From the NCBI RefSeq assembly GCF_004331735.1, contig NZ_SJSO01000010.1, positions 114,081-178,080 of the forward strand: 64,000 nucleotides of DNA, written 5' to 3'. This document shows, piece after piece, positions 35,659-46,000 of this stretch. Within the stretch, counting starts at the first letter, position 1; each line of letters begins with the position of its first letter. A program made the position numbers and the translations under genes. The notes under the pieces were generated by a model. That model saw nothing but the letters and a program-made list of their open reading frames with translations. It searched no databases and was not told where the DNA came from. The stretch comes from Pedobacter psychrodurus (GTDB lineage Bacteria > Bacteroidota > Bacteroidia > Sphingobacteriales > Sphingobacteriaceae).

Positions 35659-36888
35659 TTATTCTTCCAAGATCAAAGTCAAAACATCATGTGGTGGGAC
35701 TTCTGTTTTTAAACTGTTTTTTGTTGTCCCCATAGATTTGTCTGTCCAAGCATTTTTAATCTTATAAAGAATAGATGCACTTAATTCTTTTTGAAAAATT
35801 TCATCTTTAACATCTTCGGATCGCCAGTTAAAGTCAATCTTTTTAACTCGAGCAGAGCGATTCAAAAATGAAACAGCCCATTTCCCCTTGTTCAGAGGCT
35901 TAAACCAGATTTCGAATCCGTCTAGCTTCGAATATCTAAAACCCTGAATACCTAAAGAATCCTGATTGATGGAAATGATCTGCTTATTTGTTAAAATTTC
36001 CCTCGTTTCCTGATTCATATTCCGAAGATCGTTTCCTGCAATTAATGGTGCTGCCAACATCGCCCACATTGCAAAGTGTGCTCTATCTTCACCAGCTGTT
36101 AGCTTTCCATTACCGATCTCCAGCATATCCGGATCATTCCAATGTCCTGGCCCTGCATATTTCCTTAGGCCATCCTGCTTATCCAAAATCTGCATTACAC
36201 CCCAGGATTTCCAAGATCCATGATCTTCTACACAATCGAAACAATTGAAAATATCGCCACTAGTACGCCACAGATGCCCAACAGCCGGGCCCCAGACCCA
36301 AGGTTTATCGGTACCCCATTCGCAAATGCTTAAAATCATTGGTCTGCCAGCTTTGCGTAAGGCCGCTGTTATTGTTTTATAGGCCCCTTCGGCTTTTAAT
36401 CCCTCGGTATTGCACCAGTCATACTTTAGGTAATCAACTCCCCAGCTTGCATAAGTCAATGCATCCTGGAATTCGTATCCTCTGCTTCCCGGTCTACCGC
36501 CACAGGTTTGAGAACCCGCATCAGAATATAAGCCTAATTTCAAGCCTTTGCCATGAAGATAATCGGCCAAGGCTTTCATTCCAGAGGGAAACCTTTTCAG
36601 ATCGGGATGAATAAAGCCTAAACTGTCTCGTTCCCCATGCCAGCAGTCGTCAATATTGATATAAGTGTAACCGGCTTGTTTCATACCAGAACTTAGCATG
36701 GCGTCTGCTGTTTCTTTGATTAATTTCTCATCTACATTGCAAGCAAATCTGTTCCAGCTGTTCCATCCCATAGGCGGTGTCAAAGCCAGGCCATCAAATT
36801 TTTTATAGTTCTGGACGTAATTGTTTCCTTGTCCAAAGCCAACCGAGCCTGTAAAGAATGTGATCATTAAAAGAAATATAAGTTTCAT
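35659..36888 (-). CDS. GH27 alpha-galactosidase
   Basis: The 409-residue product has a signal peptide (ending VGFGQ) and the GH27 barrel: LTPPMGWNSWNRFACNVDE, YINIDDCWHG, GLYSDAGSQTCGGRPGS, VDYLKYDWC with Asp157 as expected nucleophile, and TSGDIFNCF with Asp212 as acid/base. The C-terminal domain is a short beta-sandwich. It removes terminal alpha-1,6-galactose, fitting side chains of galactomannan. It starts 8 bp after the GH5 stop, so the two are co-transcribed. The family assignment is secure. Confidence 0.95.
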   Translation of the reverse strand: MKLIFLLMITFFTGSVGFGQGNNYVQNYKKFDGLALTPPMGWNSWNRFACNVDEKLIKETADAMLSSGMKQAGYTYINIDDCWHGERDSLGFIHPDLKRFPSGMKALADYLHGKGLKLGLYSDAGSQTCGGRPGSRGYEFQDALTYASWGVDYLKYDWCNTEGLKAEGAYKTITAALRKAGRPMILSICEWGTDKPWVWGPAVGHLWRTSGDIFNCFDCVEDHGSWKSWGVMQILDKQDGLRKYAGPGHWNDPDMLEIGNGKLTAGEDRAHFAMWAMLAAPLIAGNDLRNMNQETREILTNKQIISINQDSLGIQGFRYSKLDGFEIWFKPLNKGKWAVSFLNRSARVKKIDFNWRSEDVKDEIFQKELSASILYKIKNAWTDKSMGTTKNSLKTEVPPHDVLTLILEE

Positions 36889-36896
36889 AGATTATT

Positions 36897-37871
36897 TTAT
36901 TTGTTTAAGTTTTTTAGTTGAGTTCGGATATAGAGACCTGCTGGAGTTAAAGTATCCATGCTCCATTTTCCTTCAGCAGCTGCTCCCGGCTTTAAGATTG
37001 CCGTTGTTTCATTTTTATCGGTTAGATTCCAGTTTGCGGAGCTAAGTTTGTTTTTTTCCATCCAAGCAAACCATCTATTTGTTTTGTCAATATCGAATTT
37101 CCCGTCACCATTGGCTTCACCCACCCCCCACTCTGTTACAAAGATGGGTAATTTAGAAGCAATGGCCATTTCTGCGCGTTGCATTAAAAGTTCTTGATGA
37201 CTCGGCTCGGAAGCATAAAAATGAAAAGAATATGCAATGTTATCAAAGCCTTTTATGGGATCTTTAGCAACCAGATCAACATCCTGATCCCAATGCGAGC
37301 TACCCACAACAATTATATTTTTTGGATCATACTTTCTGATTTCCTTAATAACTGCGATGGCATAATCTTTAACCGTTTGCCACGCTATCTTTTCAGGTTC
37401 ATTGAATATTTCATAGATAATATTTGGTTTACCGGAATATTTTTTAGCCATTTTTGTAAAAAAATTTTTTGATTGATTAAGATGTTGATGAGCGTTATGA
37501 TCATGCCAGTCGATTAGCACATATAGGCCCTTCTTAATTGCAGCATCAATTGTTTTGGTTATGAGTTCTTCTTGCTCAACAGGGTTTTGCAGATATCCCC
37601 CATCTGGCTGAACCGCCATGGAAACACGTAATAAATTTATGTTAAAGTCCGACTGCAACCAGTTTACCACATCTTCATTGTAATATTTTTTTCCCTGCCA
37701 GACACTCCAAGATAGGCTCACACCACGGAGCTGGGGTTCTATGTTCTTGCTATTGAGGATTTTTCCTCCAACAACTTTCAATGCTCCATTGCGTTGAAGC
37801 CAATTTATATTTTGGGCAAAGCCGATGGTATACAAGAATAAGCACATGGATAAAAACGAAATTTTTTTCAT
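36897..37871 (-). CDS. GH5 endo-glycanase (cellulase/mannanase family)
   Basis: The start at 37871 gives a signal peptide (FLSMCLFLYTIGFAQ); the open frame extends 32 codons further without support. The 324-residue product is a single GH5 barrel: LRGVSLSWSVWQGKKYY, LLRVSMAV, LIDWHDH, IFNEPE with Glu158 as acid/base and FVTEWG with Glu247 as nucleophile. The text resembles subfamily 2, typically endo-beta-1,4-glucanase, so within this mannan-type PUL it may cut glucomannan or mannan. Operon partner of GH27. Subfamily by eye only. Confidence 0.9.
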   Translation of the reverse strand: MKKISFLSMCLFLYTIGFAQNINWLQRNGALKVVGGKILNSKNIEPQLRGVSLSWSVWQGKKYYNEDVVNWLQSDFNINLLRVSMAVQPDGGYLQNPVEQEELITKTIDAAIKKGLYVLIDWHDHNAHQHLNQSKNFFTKMAKKYSGKPNIIYEIFNEPEKIAWQTVKDYAIAVIKEIRKYDPKNIIVVGSSHWDQDVDLVAKDPIKGFDNIAYSFHFYASEPSHQELLMQRAEMAIASKLPIFVTEWGVGEANGDGKFDIDKTNRWFAWMEKNKLSSANWNLTDKNETTAILKPGAAAEGKWSMDTLTPAGLYIRTQLKNLNK

Positions 37872-38194
37872 AAAAAAGTATTTATTTGATATACTGAAGG
37901 CTTTTACATGTGAATAAAGATCATGCCTTGTGTTTAGCCCGCTCCTTAAACTATATTCATTTGCCAATTGTATTGTTTGCTCAAGGACACTTCTTTCGGC
38001 AAATGCTGACTCCCTAAAAGCAGATTTATTTTCTGTATTAGGTTTTCAATCATATTAGCATTGGTGTTCATTCTTTACATCCCTATCCCTAGTCTATGGT
38101 TGACTAATTCTAAATTGCTGAAGGGAGAATTAGCAATATAACCGACAGTATATCCTAGATATGTTGTCATTACCCAACCAGATAAATAAAAAAA
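37872..38194. other. Gene-free stretch within the mannan PUL
   Basis: No gene, repeat or clear regulatory structure is seen in these 323 bp, except that they must hold the promoter for GH5-GH27. Confidence 0.4.
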
Positions 38195-38677
38195 TCACAC
38201 AAGCAAATTAACATTGAGATCACTTACATTCCTGATTTCGTGCCGTAGAGAACCATCAAGACAGGTGGGGCCAGATATAAGATAGCCGCTGCTTATATGC
38301 TCATGGCTATATTTCTGATGTGTCAGAAATATATTTGGAAATATATTTTCGACATATACTACTATATTCATCGTCGCGCAACCGTTTTTCAACTGCTGAC
38401 GTATCATGGCAGGCTTGTCCAGCCAGATGGCTCCCAGATCGACTATCCCTAAACATAAAATTACATCCGGAGATATGTTTGACGGTAATGCAAAAGATCT
38501 TAATGGTCTAGCGCCAGCATGCCCAGGGCATTCGATTATTCTTTTACATGAATGGTTAGGCTGAAAAGTGCGAAAAACATTGCGCGCCACAATCCTGACC
38601 TTCGCTCCTGAGCTAATAAGCTGATGGGTAAATGCTGCGCAGGCATCTGTAGAGCCATTAAATATTTCAAAATTCAT
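38195..38677 (-). pseudogene. Degenerate ORF, possibly an eroded NmrA-like gene
   Basis: The 160-codon frame opens with FEIFNGSTDACAAFTHQL then ISSGAKVRIVARN, which looks like a damaged Rossmann start (G-x-T/G-x-x-x-x, then V-R-x-x-x-R-N) as in NmrA-type NAD(P)-binding proteins. The glycine pattern is incomplete, and the later part has no recognisable character and unusual composition (many Cys and His). It interrupts the enzyme genes between GH5 and GH26. It could also be a chance frame. Confidence 0.3.
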
Positions 38678-38832
38678 TTTAATTTTTTTTGTATAAAAGC
38701 AAATTGATCATTCAATCCTTAAGCCGATCAGTCTAATTAGGTGCTTCAAAATTCCATAGTTGTGTTTATCGACCGAACAAGTCTGAAGCTAGCTACACGT
38801 ATCGGCATCGAATCCATTAAATCTTGATAAAT

Positions 38833-39834
38833 TTATTTTTTTTTGTCATTGCCATACAGTTTGACAATATCCGGAATCTCGTCTTTTGTGATAACCAGCT
38901 CGTGATTATAAAGCTTTATAAGATAGTCCTTATCTAGCTTTGTCAAGTGGTTGGTATGCCAAACCATCCACCAGGACCACATTGCATCTGCCTCTAAACA
39001 TTTATCAGGGTCAGGCGGCGTTCCACATTCATGAAAAGCTATGGGAAAACGGTTGTTAACTATTTTGTTTACATCATCATACATAGCTTTATGTGCGCGC
39101 TTATCTACATCATAGGTATCTGCTCCAACCACATCTACATATTTATCTCCTGGATACCAGTTTCCATCTGGTTTGCCTGTATAACATAATACCCATATTA
39201 AATTATCAAGTTTTAGGGTTTTTGTATAGTACTCATACATGGTAATCCAAAGTTTCTTGAATTTATCCGGACCTTGTTTTCCCCACCAGAACCAATTTCC
39301 ATTCAGTTCATGGAATGGCCGCCAGAGAACAGGGACATTTGCTTTTTTCAGTTGAAGAAGTAAATCGCCTTTTTCTTTAAGCTGAGCCCAAAAAACCTCA
39401 TACTCGGCTGTACCTTTTATGAAACAATTGTCGGTATCTATGGCCTTTTTACTGCTTTCATACCCTTCTCCTTTTCCTGGAGCTCCCATATGCCACATGA
39501 TTGTCGGAATCCCTCCGGTTTTCCACCATTGAATAGCCTGATTTACTTCATTTTGATTATCTTTTGCGGTAATAAAATCGTAACCGTTTATCGCGGGCGA
39601 TTTACCAGTCACAGTTTTAATGTAATTAATTTCATCAACACCCCAGCTGGAGCTCATTTGCCCGGACAAAATCTTTTTGCCATACATCTCTTTGAGGTAT
39701 GCATAAAGTGCATTTGCTTCTTTCGATGCATCTTTATTTGAAAGGTGTTTCTGCCTGCATATCCCTTCAAAAGGTATAAAAATCATCAATAACAAAAGTG
39801 TAGTTAAAATATAAATCGGATTTTTCGTTTTCAT
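38833..39834 (-). CDS. GH26 endo-beta-1,4-mannanase
   Basis: The 333-residue product has an N-terminal signal (about residues 8-26; Cys26 might be lipidated, but the box is poor) and a GH26 barrel: LSGQMSSSWGVDEINYI, AINGYDF, MWHMGAPG, WRPFHELNGNWFWWG with Glu176 as acid/base, VDVVGADTYD, and IAFHECG with Glu269 as nucleophile. GH26 mannanases cut beta-1,4-mannan backbones, and this is the strongest pointer to the PUL substrate. Separate from GH2 by 175 bp and possibly on its own transcript. Confidence 0.94.
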   Translation of the reverse strand: MKTKNPIYILTTLLLLMIFIPFEGICRQKHLSNKDASKEANALYAYLKEMYGKKILSGQMSSSWGVDEINYIKTVTGKSPAINGYDFITAKDNQNEVNQAIQWWKTGGIPTIMWHMGAPGKGEGYESSKKAIDTDNCFIKGTAEYEVFWAQLKEKGDLLLQLKKANVPVLWRPFHELNGNWFWWGKQGPDKFKKLWITMYEYYTKTLKLDNLIWVLCYTGKPDGNWYPGDKYVDVVGADTYDVDKRAHKAMYDDVNKIVNNRFPIAFHECGTPPDPDKCLEADAMWSWWMVWHTNHLTKLDKDYLIKLYNHELVITKDEIPDIVKLYGNDKKK

Positions 39835-40009
39835 GGTAATACAATTATATAACTGTTATCTAATTTTTTAATAGTTCAGGACTTTGTTTATCGTGGATGA
39901 TGGTAAACCAATGCTACTTTATTTAAGTCTAGCATCTAAAAATTAGTAAATAATGAAGCACTCGTTAAATTTCATAAATAATTCGCATATTATATCACAG
40001 CATCATGTT

Positions 40010-42775
40010 TTAACGAAAATCAAAATATAAAACAGCAGATTGAGTATCCAAGCCACCATTTGCGAAGGTCAAGTTAGGCTGGCTTTGGGGCCCTAAATCT
40101 TCTTTCTTTTGGCTTTTAGTGCCTATAGCAGGGATTCCATGCAAAAATGATATTCCATTTGCAGGGTACATAGCAATCGAATTTGCTTTGCCTAAACTTT
40201 TGGGCGTAAGTGGATTTAACATGTGCAGAAACAGGTTATCAGAAGGAGACAGCACTACAAAACGTCCTTCAGTTGTTGCAATCCGGGCACCATAAAAATT
40301 ACTGTAATAGCCTTTAAATTCCGGATATTCCCATGTTTCGCCAGTAACAGCGTTATTATACTTCTTGTCCCAGAGATTTAAGGTTACGCCCTTGAGTCTA
40401 TTCTTATAAACCCGATATGGCCCGTTACCTACTAAATGCATCCTGTCGACTTTCTCTTCTGGATACTTGAAGCTGATGCCCAGAATTTCCTCACCGATGT
40501 TGGCGCGGTACTGGTATTTCAGTTCTAACCAGCCCGACGGCATCATTGTCCAGGTAGCACGAAAATTTTGTTTGCTTTCATAGTTTGCAACGACAATATA
40601 GCGCCCAAGCGAATCTCGAAAGTGTTTAAAAGATTTAAAATTTGCTTCACCATTAATTAAAACCGGACCGTTTGTGAAAGAAATAGTACCTTTTTTATTT
40701 TTAACGCCAACCAACAAACCGGTTTGTTTGCTAAATTGAACTTCAACTCCAGAACTGGATAGTTTCAAAGTTTCCTCGTTCTCGGTTGCCCCTACTTCAC
40801 CTACCCCCTTATCAACCATTCTGTTTGCAAACTGTTCTGGCGAAGTTATAGGCCATGACCAGGTATATAGTTCCTTGCCATATAAGTCGCGAGCAGTGAT
40901 GTAGAGTACATCATATTTCGCCCAGTTCGCAGGCAATGTCACATTCAAATTTCCGCCGGTTTGGGGCTTGATATCCGGTGAAATTATTTTTCCAGTCAAG
41001 TCATTGCCAACCGATTGATCAAAACCAGTTATTTTCTTTAACTTCCAGCTAAAGCTGCATTTATTTAAGTTGGTGAAGTTGTAGCGGTTCTCGATGTCGA
41101 ACTTTCCGTCAAACAATTTGGTGATAAACTTTGGATGAAAATAAACAGGTGACCAGATTTCCTTAATCGTAAAAAAGCTGGCTTCTTTTTCGCGGTACGG
41201 TCCCAAAATACCATCAGCGGCGGCATTGCCTTTGGTATCTAACCTCCCATCTTTATCGGTGCGCATAACACCCTGGTCACAAAAATCCCATAAAAATCCA
41301 CCGGCAGATAAAGGATTAGACTGCATTAAATTCCAAAAATCATCCAATCCGGCCCCATGCCCGCCGTCATACAAACCATGCAGAAATTCAGTCGGAAAAA
41401 AGACGTCGTTACCCTGAAAAAAAGTACGGTTTCCATAATTCCATGGGATGTAATGTTTCGTATTCATACCGTTGATGTTCATCCAGGGTTGGATGACCGG
41501 GCGGGCCTGGATGTCATGTTTTGGGTAATCTGGCAGTAAGTCAAAATTAAAACCACCTTCGTTGCCATTTGCCCACATGATTATACTTGGATGGTTTACA
41601 TCGCGGATAATCATCTCTTTAACAAGCTTTCGTCCAACCATGGTATCATAAGGTGGATACTGCCACCCAGTAAGCTCATCAATTACAAAAAGACCTATAG
41701 AATCGCAGACTTCTAAAAAATGTTTATCGGGCGGATAATGAGACATCCTAACTGCATTCATATTCATCTCCTTGATTAACGCTGCATCCAAAACAGAAAT
41801 GCGGCGGCTAGTAGTTCTTCCAGAAGTAGGCCAGAAACTTCCATGGTTAACACCTTTAAATTTTATCTTTTGCCCGTTTACATAGAAACCATCATGTTGC
41901 CTAAGTTCTACAGTACGGAATCCGATGGTTTCAGTAATATTATGCAATTTTACATTGCCTCTTTTAAGTGTAATATCGATTTTATAGAGATTGGGGAATT
42001 CGGTAGACCAAAGCGCCGGATTAATTAGTTTTGTGTTTAACTGGGCAGAAGTAGTTCCTGGTTTCAGGTTTATGGAAAAAGGCTTTCCGAAAGGTTTTCC
42101 ATTTAATGTTTTAACCTGAGCGAGGAGTGTTGTCGCCGATTTTACCTTAGCAAGAAATGCATTGATTTTTAGTGAGCCATCCGCTTTTGCATCAACCGCG
42201 GTCCTTTCCAGATGTTCCGTAGGAAAAGCCTCAAGGAAAACAGGCCGGAAGATACCTCCGAAAACCCAAAAATCTGCAGATCGCTCAGCTTCATTAACGG
42301 TTTGGTTTGCTGAAACCTTATTAACCTTTACCTCCAGGATGTTTTCACCATCAGTCTTCAACAACGCATTAATGTGGTACTTAAACTGATAAAACGCACC
42401 CTGATGTACAGGCCCTGCAGATCTGCCATTTATTTTCACCTCGGTATCGGTCATAGAACCATCAAATACCAGGTAAACAGCTTTATTTTTCCAGGTCGGG
42501 GGAACTTTAAAAGTATGTTTGTAAAGACCTGCTTCATTTATATCTTCTTTTTCTGAGCCATAGGTATAATTTCCAAAACCCTGCATTTCCCAGTTGGAGG
42601 GAACAGCGATTTTAGTCCATCTTCCACTATTTCGTCCTGCGGTACACTGAAATTCCCAATCAACAGTATTAACATTATCTTTTCCTGACAAATATTTAAT
42701 TTCAGTATTTTGCGCCATCAGGTTCAAGGCCGGAATAAGAAATAGTAAAACGAAATGGTATTTAAATTTTGACAT
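40010..42775 (-). CDS. GH2 exo-beta-glycosidase
   Basis: The 921-residue product has a signal peptide (ending NLMAQ), then sugar-binding and immunoglobulin-like domains (WKNKAVYLVFDGSMTDTEVK), the GH2 barrel (FKGVNHGSFWP, NAVRMSHYPPDKHFLEVCD, WANGNEGG with the acid/base Glu, FPTEFLHGLYDGG with the nucleophile Glu) and a large C-terminal module. GH2 covers beta-galactosidase, beta-mannosidase and beta-glucuronidase; in a mannan locus, beta-mannosidase or beta-galactosidase is most likely. A TAACCAAAT motif touches its ATG. Divergence of activity cannot be settled by eye. Confidence 0.92.
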   Translation of the reverse strand: MSKFKYHFVLLFLIPALNLMAQNTEIKYLSGKDNVNTVDWEFQCTAGRNSGRWTKIAVPSNWEMQGFGNYTYGSEKEDINEAGLYKHTFKVPPTWKNKAVYLVFDGSMTDTEVKINGRSAGPVHQGAFYQFKYHINALLKTDGENILEVKVNKVSANQTVNEAERSADFWVFGGIFRPVFLEAFPTEHLERTAVDAKADGSLKINAFLAKVKSATTLLAQVKTLNGKPFGKPFSINLKPGTTSAQLNTKLINPALWSTEFPNLYKIDITLKRGNVKLHNITETIGFRTVELRQHDGFYVNGQKIKFKGVNHGSFWPTSGRTTSRRISVLDAALIKEMNMNAVRMSHYPPDKHFLEVCDSIGLFVIDELTGWQYPPYDTMVGRKLVKEMIIRDVNHPSIIMWANGNEGGFNFDLLPDYPKHDIQARPVIQPWMNINGMNTKHYIPWNYGNRTFFQGNDVFFPTEFLHGLYDGGHGAGLDDFWNLMQSNPLSAGGFLWDFCDQGVMRTDKDGRLDTKGNAAADGILGPYREKEASFFTIKEIWSPVYFHPKFITKLFDGKFDIENRYNFTNLNKCSFSWKLKKITGFDQSVGNDLTGKIISPDIKPQTGGNLNVTLPANWAKYDVLYITARDLYGKELYTWSWPITSPEQFANRMVDKGVGEVGATENEETLKLSSSGVEVQFSKQTGLLVGVKNKKGTISFTNGPVLINGEANFKSFKHFRDSLGRYIVVANYESKQNFRATWTMMPSGWLELKYQYRANIGEEILGISFKYPEEKVDRMHLVGNGPYRVYKNRLKGVTLNLWDKKYNNAVTGETWEYPEFKGYYSNFYGARIATTEGRFVVLSPSDNLFLHMLNPLTPKSLGKANSIAMYPANGISFLHGIPAIGTKSQKKEDLGPQSQPNLTFANGGLDTQSAVLYFDFR

Positions 42776-43049
42776 ATTTGGTTAGTAATTTATAACGGTT
42801 TGATCTCTGTTGTTGCGAAACTTAGGGTACCAACATAAATAAGTCTGTTTTCACATTATTAAGCTCTACCTCCTGGTAACAAATATTAAATCATTCCTGC
42901 AGATAAAATTATAGTTGTTACAATGACAGCAGGCGCATGCATGTTAATATAAATGGCATAAATGTTAACTAAAATATAAATAACTATCTACAAGGCACTT
43001 ACAGGTTATTCTATCACAACATTTACATTGAAACCATCCTAAAAAATCT

Positions 43050-46000
43050 TTAGTTCAGATTCCTTTTTCTAAGCTGGGCAATATATTCCGATGGAAGCAT
43101 TTTAAATTCTGCTTTGAAAGATCTAGAAAAATAATTGGGCGAATTGAAACCCACTTCGTAAGAAACCTCCACAACATTTAACTGACTTTTTTCAAATAGT
43201 TGGGCAGCTTTCTGAAGGCGATAAGATCGGATAAACTCGACAGGAGATTTACCGGTAAGGAGCAGTATCTTCTTATAAAGGGAAACCCTGCTCATATTCA
43301 TCTGCTTACTTAAGTCTTCTACAGATAAGTTGGGATTGATAATATTATTTTCAACGTATTTAAGGACATTGGTCACAAACTTCTCATCATGTGATTGGCT
43401 TTCCATCTCCGGGAGGTTGACCTGCAGGTGTTTGGTATAGGTTTTTTTAAAGTTTTCCTGCAGAATTAATAAGTTTTTAATCTTGGAGATTAGTATTTCG
43501 AAGTTGAAGGGTTTTGTCAGATAATCATTGGCCCCGATTTTCAATCCACTAACCTGTTCAGCTTCCTCTGATAGTGCGGTCAGTAGGATGAAAGGAATGT
43601 GGGAAGTCCTTATGTCATTTTTAATTTTATGGCAAAGTTCGGTACCACTCATCTGTGGCATATTTATATCACTTACAATTAAGTCGGGATGTAACGCAAG
43701 TGCTTTTTGCCATCCATCTTTCCCATTTGCAGCATCCTGGACATTAAATATCTCTTTTAAACTATCTTTTAGGTAAACCCTAAAATCATCGTTGTCTTCC
43801 ACAAGCAAAATTTTTGGTTTCCTTGAATCAATTTTCTTTTTCCCGTCTTGCAAATTATTTTTGGCTACAACCTTATTAATCGAATTAGAACTATTCGTGG
43901 TCAAGGTTAATGGTAAAATAATCGAAAAACAACTACCCTGATTAATTTCACTTTCTACATAAATTTCACCACCATGTATATTCACAAATTCTTTAACGAT
44001 TGATAGACCTATTCCACTGCCTTGGTTGAGCATGGAACCTGGCACATCACTTTGGAAAAACGGTTCGAAAATTCTATCGAGCTTATCTTCAGGGATACCG
44101 ATTCCGGTATCAACTATTCTTATTTCGAGTTGCGAAAGTTCCTCATTTATAGCATTCGACCTGAAACTTAACAGTACGGTCACATACCCCCCTGAAGTAG
44201 TAAATTTGAACGAGTTTGAAAGCAGGTTAAATATAATTCTTTCGATCTTATCATGATCAAATATGGTGTTGTATTGCTCAATATCGCTATCAAAATCAAA
44301 ACCTATCTGCTTTGCTTCTGCTACATCAGTAAAAGACTGTACAATATCGGCGATAAACTGTACAATATCTCCAGACGTTCCATGAAATTTTAGTTCCTGC
44401 ACTTCAAGTTTTCTGAAATCCAGCAGCTGATTTACAAGACTTAACAATCTATATGCATTGCGTTTAATAATTTGTATCTGATGCTTCTGGTCTGGTGATT
44501 CAGCATTTTGCAACATTTTATCTGCCGGAGCCATGATCAGTGATATTGGTGTTCTAAACTCATGACTTACGTTAGTTAAAAACTTTATCTTCATTAAATC
44601 AAGTTCATGAATGCGTTCTGCATCTTGCCTTTCCGCCTCCAAAATATGTTTATTTTCAGCACGTTCCTGGTCTATCGCAAATTCTTTTTTTAATTTTTGA
44701 ATACCCCTGTAACGGATATAAAGTAGTAAACCAGAAAGTGTCAAAAAGTATAACAGATAAGCTAAGTTTGTTTTCCAAAACGGGGGTAATATTTGAATTT
44801 TCAAAGCCCTGTCTTCGAATGAACCTGGTACATCAGGGTCAATTACTCTTACCAAAAACTCATAATTTCCCGGATTTAAATTTGTATAGCTGGCTTTCCG
44901 GATATCGTTCTCAGCGTCTATCCACTTTTTGTCGAAACCCCTCATCATATAGTGATAAGTAAGTTTTTTTGAGTTGAAAAAATTTAGGGCTGCAAATTCA
45001 ATTCCGAAAGCATTTTCGTTGTGTTTCAATTCAATATTTTCGGTCTCGGTTATTGATTTTTGTAAAAGCAAATGTCCTTCTACTGATTCTTTTGGCTTAA
45101 TACTTTTATTAAAAACTTGAAAATCGGTAAATACAAGATTAATTTTATTTTTAGTTATCTGAATTTTTGATGGTTTGAAAATATTGAAACCGTTGGCACC
45201 TCCAAAAATGAGCTCACCTGCTTTGGTTTTATAAGCAGCATTTTCATTAAATTCCTTTCCCTGCAAACCATCAGATTCATCAAAATACTGAAAACGCAGT
45301 AGGTATTTACTTCCTTTTCTACTTACTTTGACCTTACTGATACCATTTGCCGTACTTAGCCACATGTTATTATCATCATCTTCTAAAATACCAAGAATTG
45401 TATTATCCGGAAGTCCGTTTTCTTTCCTGAAATTATTAAACTTTGCTGTAGAAGGGTCATAAACAGAAAGACCTTCACGAGTGCCTATCCAGATAAGCTT
45501 TCTACTGTCTTCTATAATTGAGCTTACATTATTCTGAACGAGGCTGTGAGGATTTTTTAGATTGCGGGTAAAATGTCTGAATTTTCCGGTTTTATGATTT
45601 AATACATCAATACCCCAACCTCCTACCCAGAGATTTTTATTGGAATCTTCAAATAAGGCTGGAACATAGCCGAAAGTAATCGAATTCTTTTTTTCAGGGC
45701 CATAATGCCGAAATGTTTTGGTAGCCCTATCAAAAAGATTTAAACCACCAGCTAAAGTTCCTACCCATAATTGTTTGGAAGAGTCTTCGAATATCTTCCA
45801 CACCCGGTCGTCGGATATGCTTCCAGGCCTGGTTTCATCATGCTTAAAATGCTCGAACTTATTACCGTCAAAGCAATCCAAACCACCCCAATATGTTCCA
45901 ATCCATAATTTCCCATCATGATCAACCAATAGGCTAACCACTATATCACTGGAAATGCTATTCGAATTTTGAGGATCATGTTTGTATTTTGTATAGGTAT

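Noticed and set aside
38321..38354. TGTC...GACA dyad with two AAATATATTT copies as an operator
   Set aside because: It lies inside a probable pseudogene and is simple AT-rich sequence likely to arise by chance.
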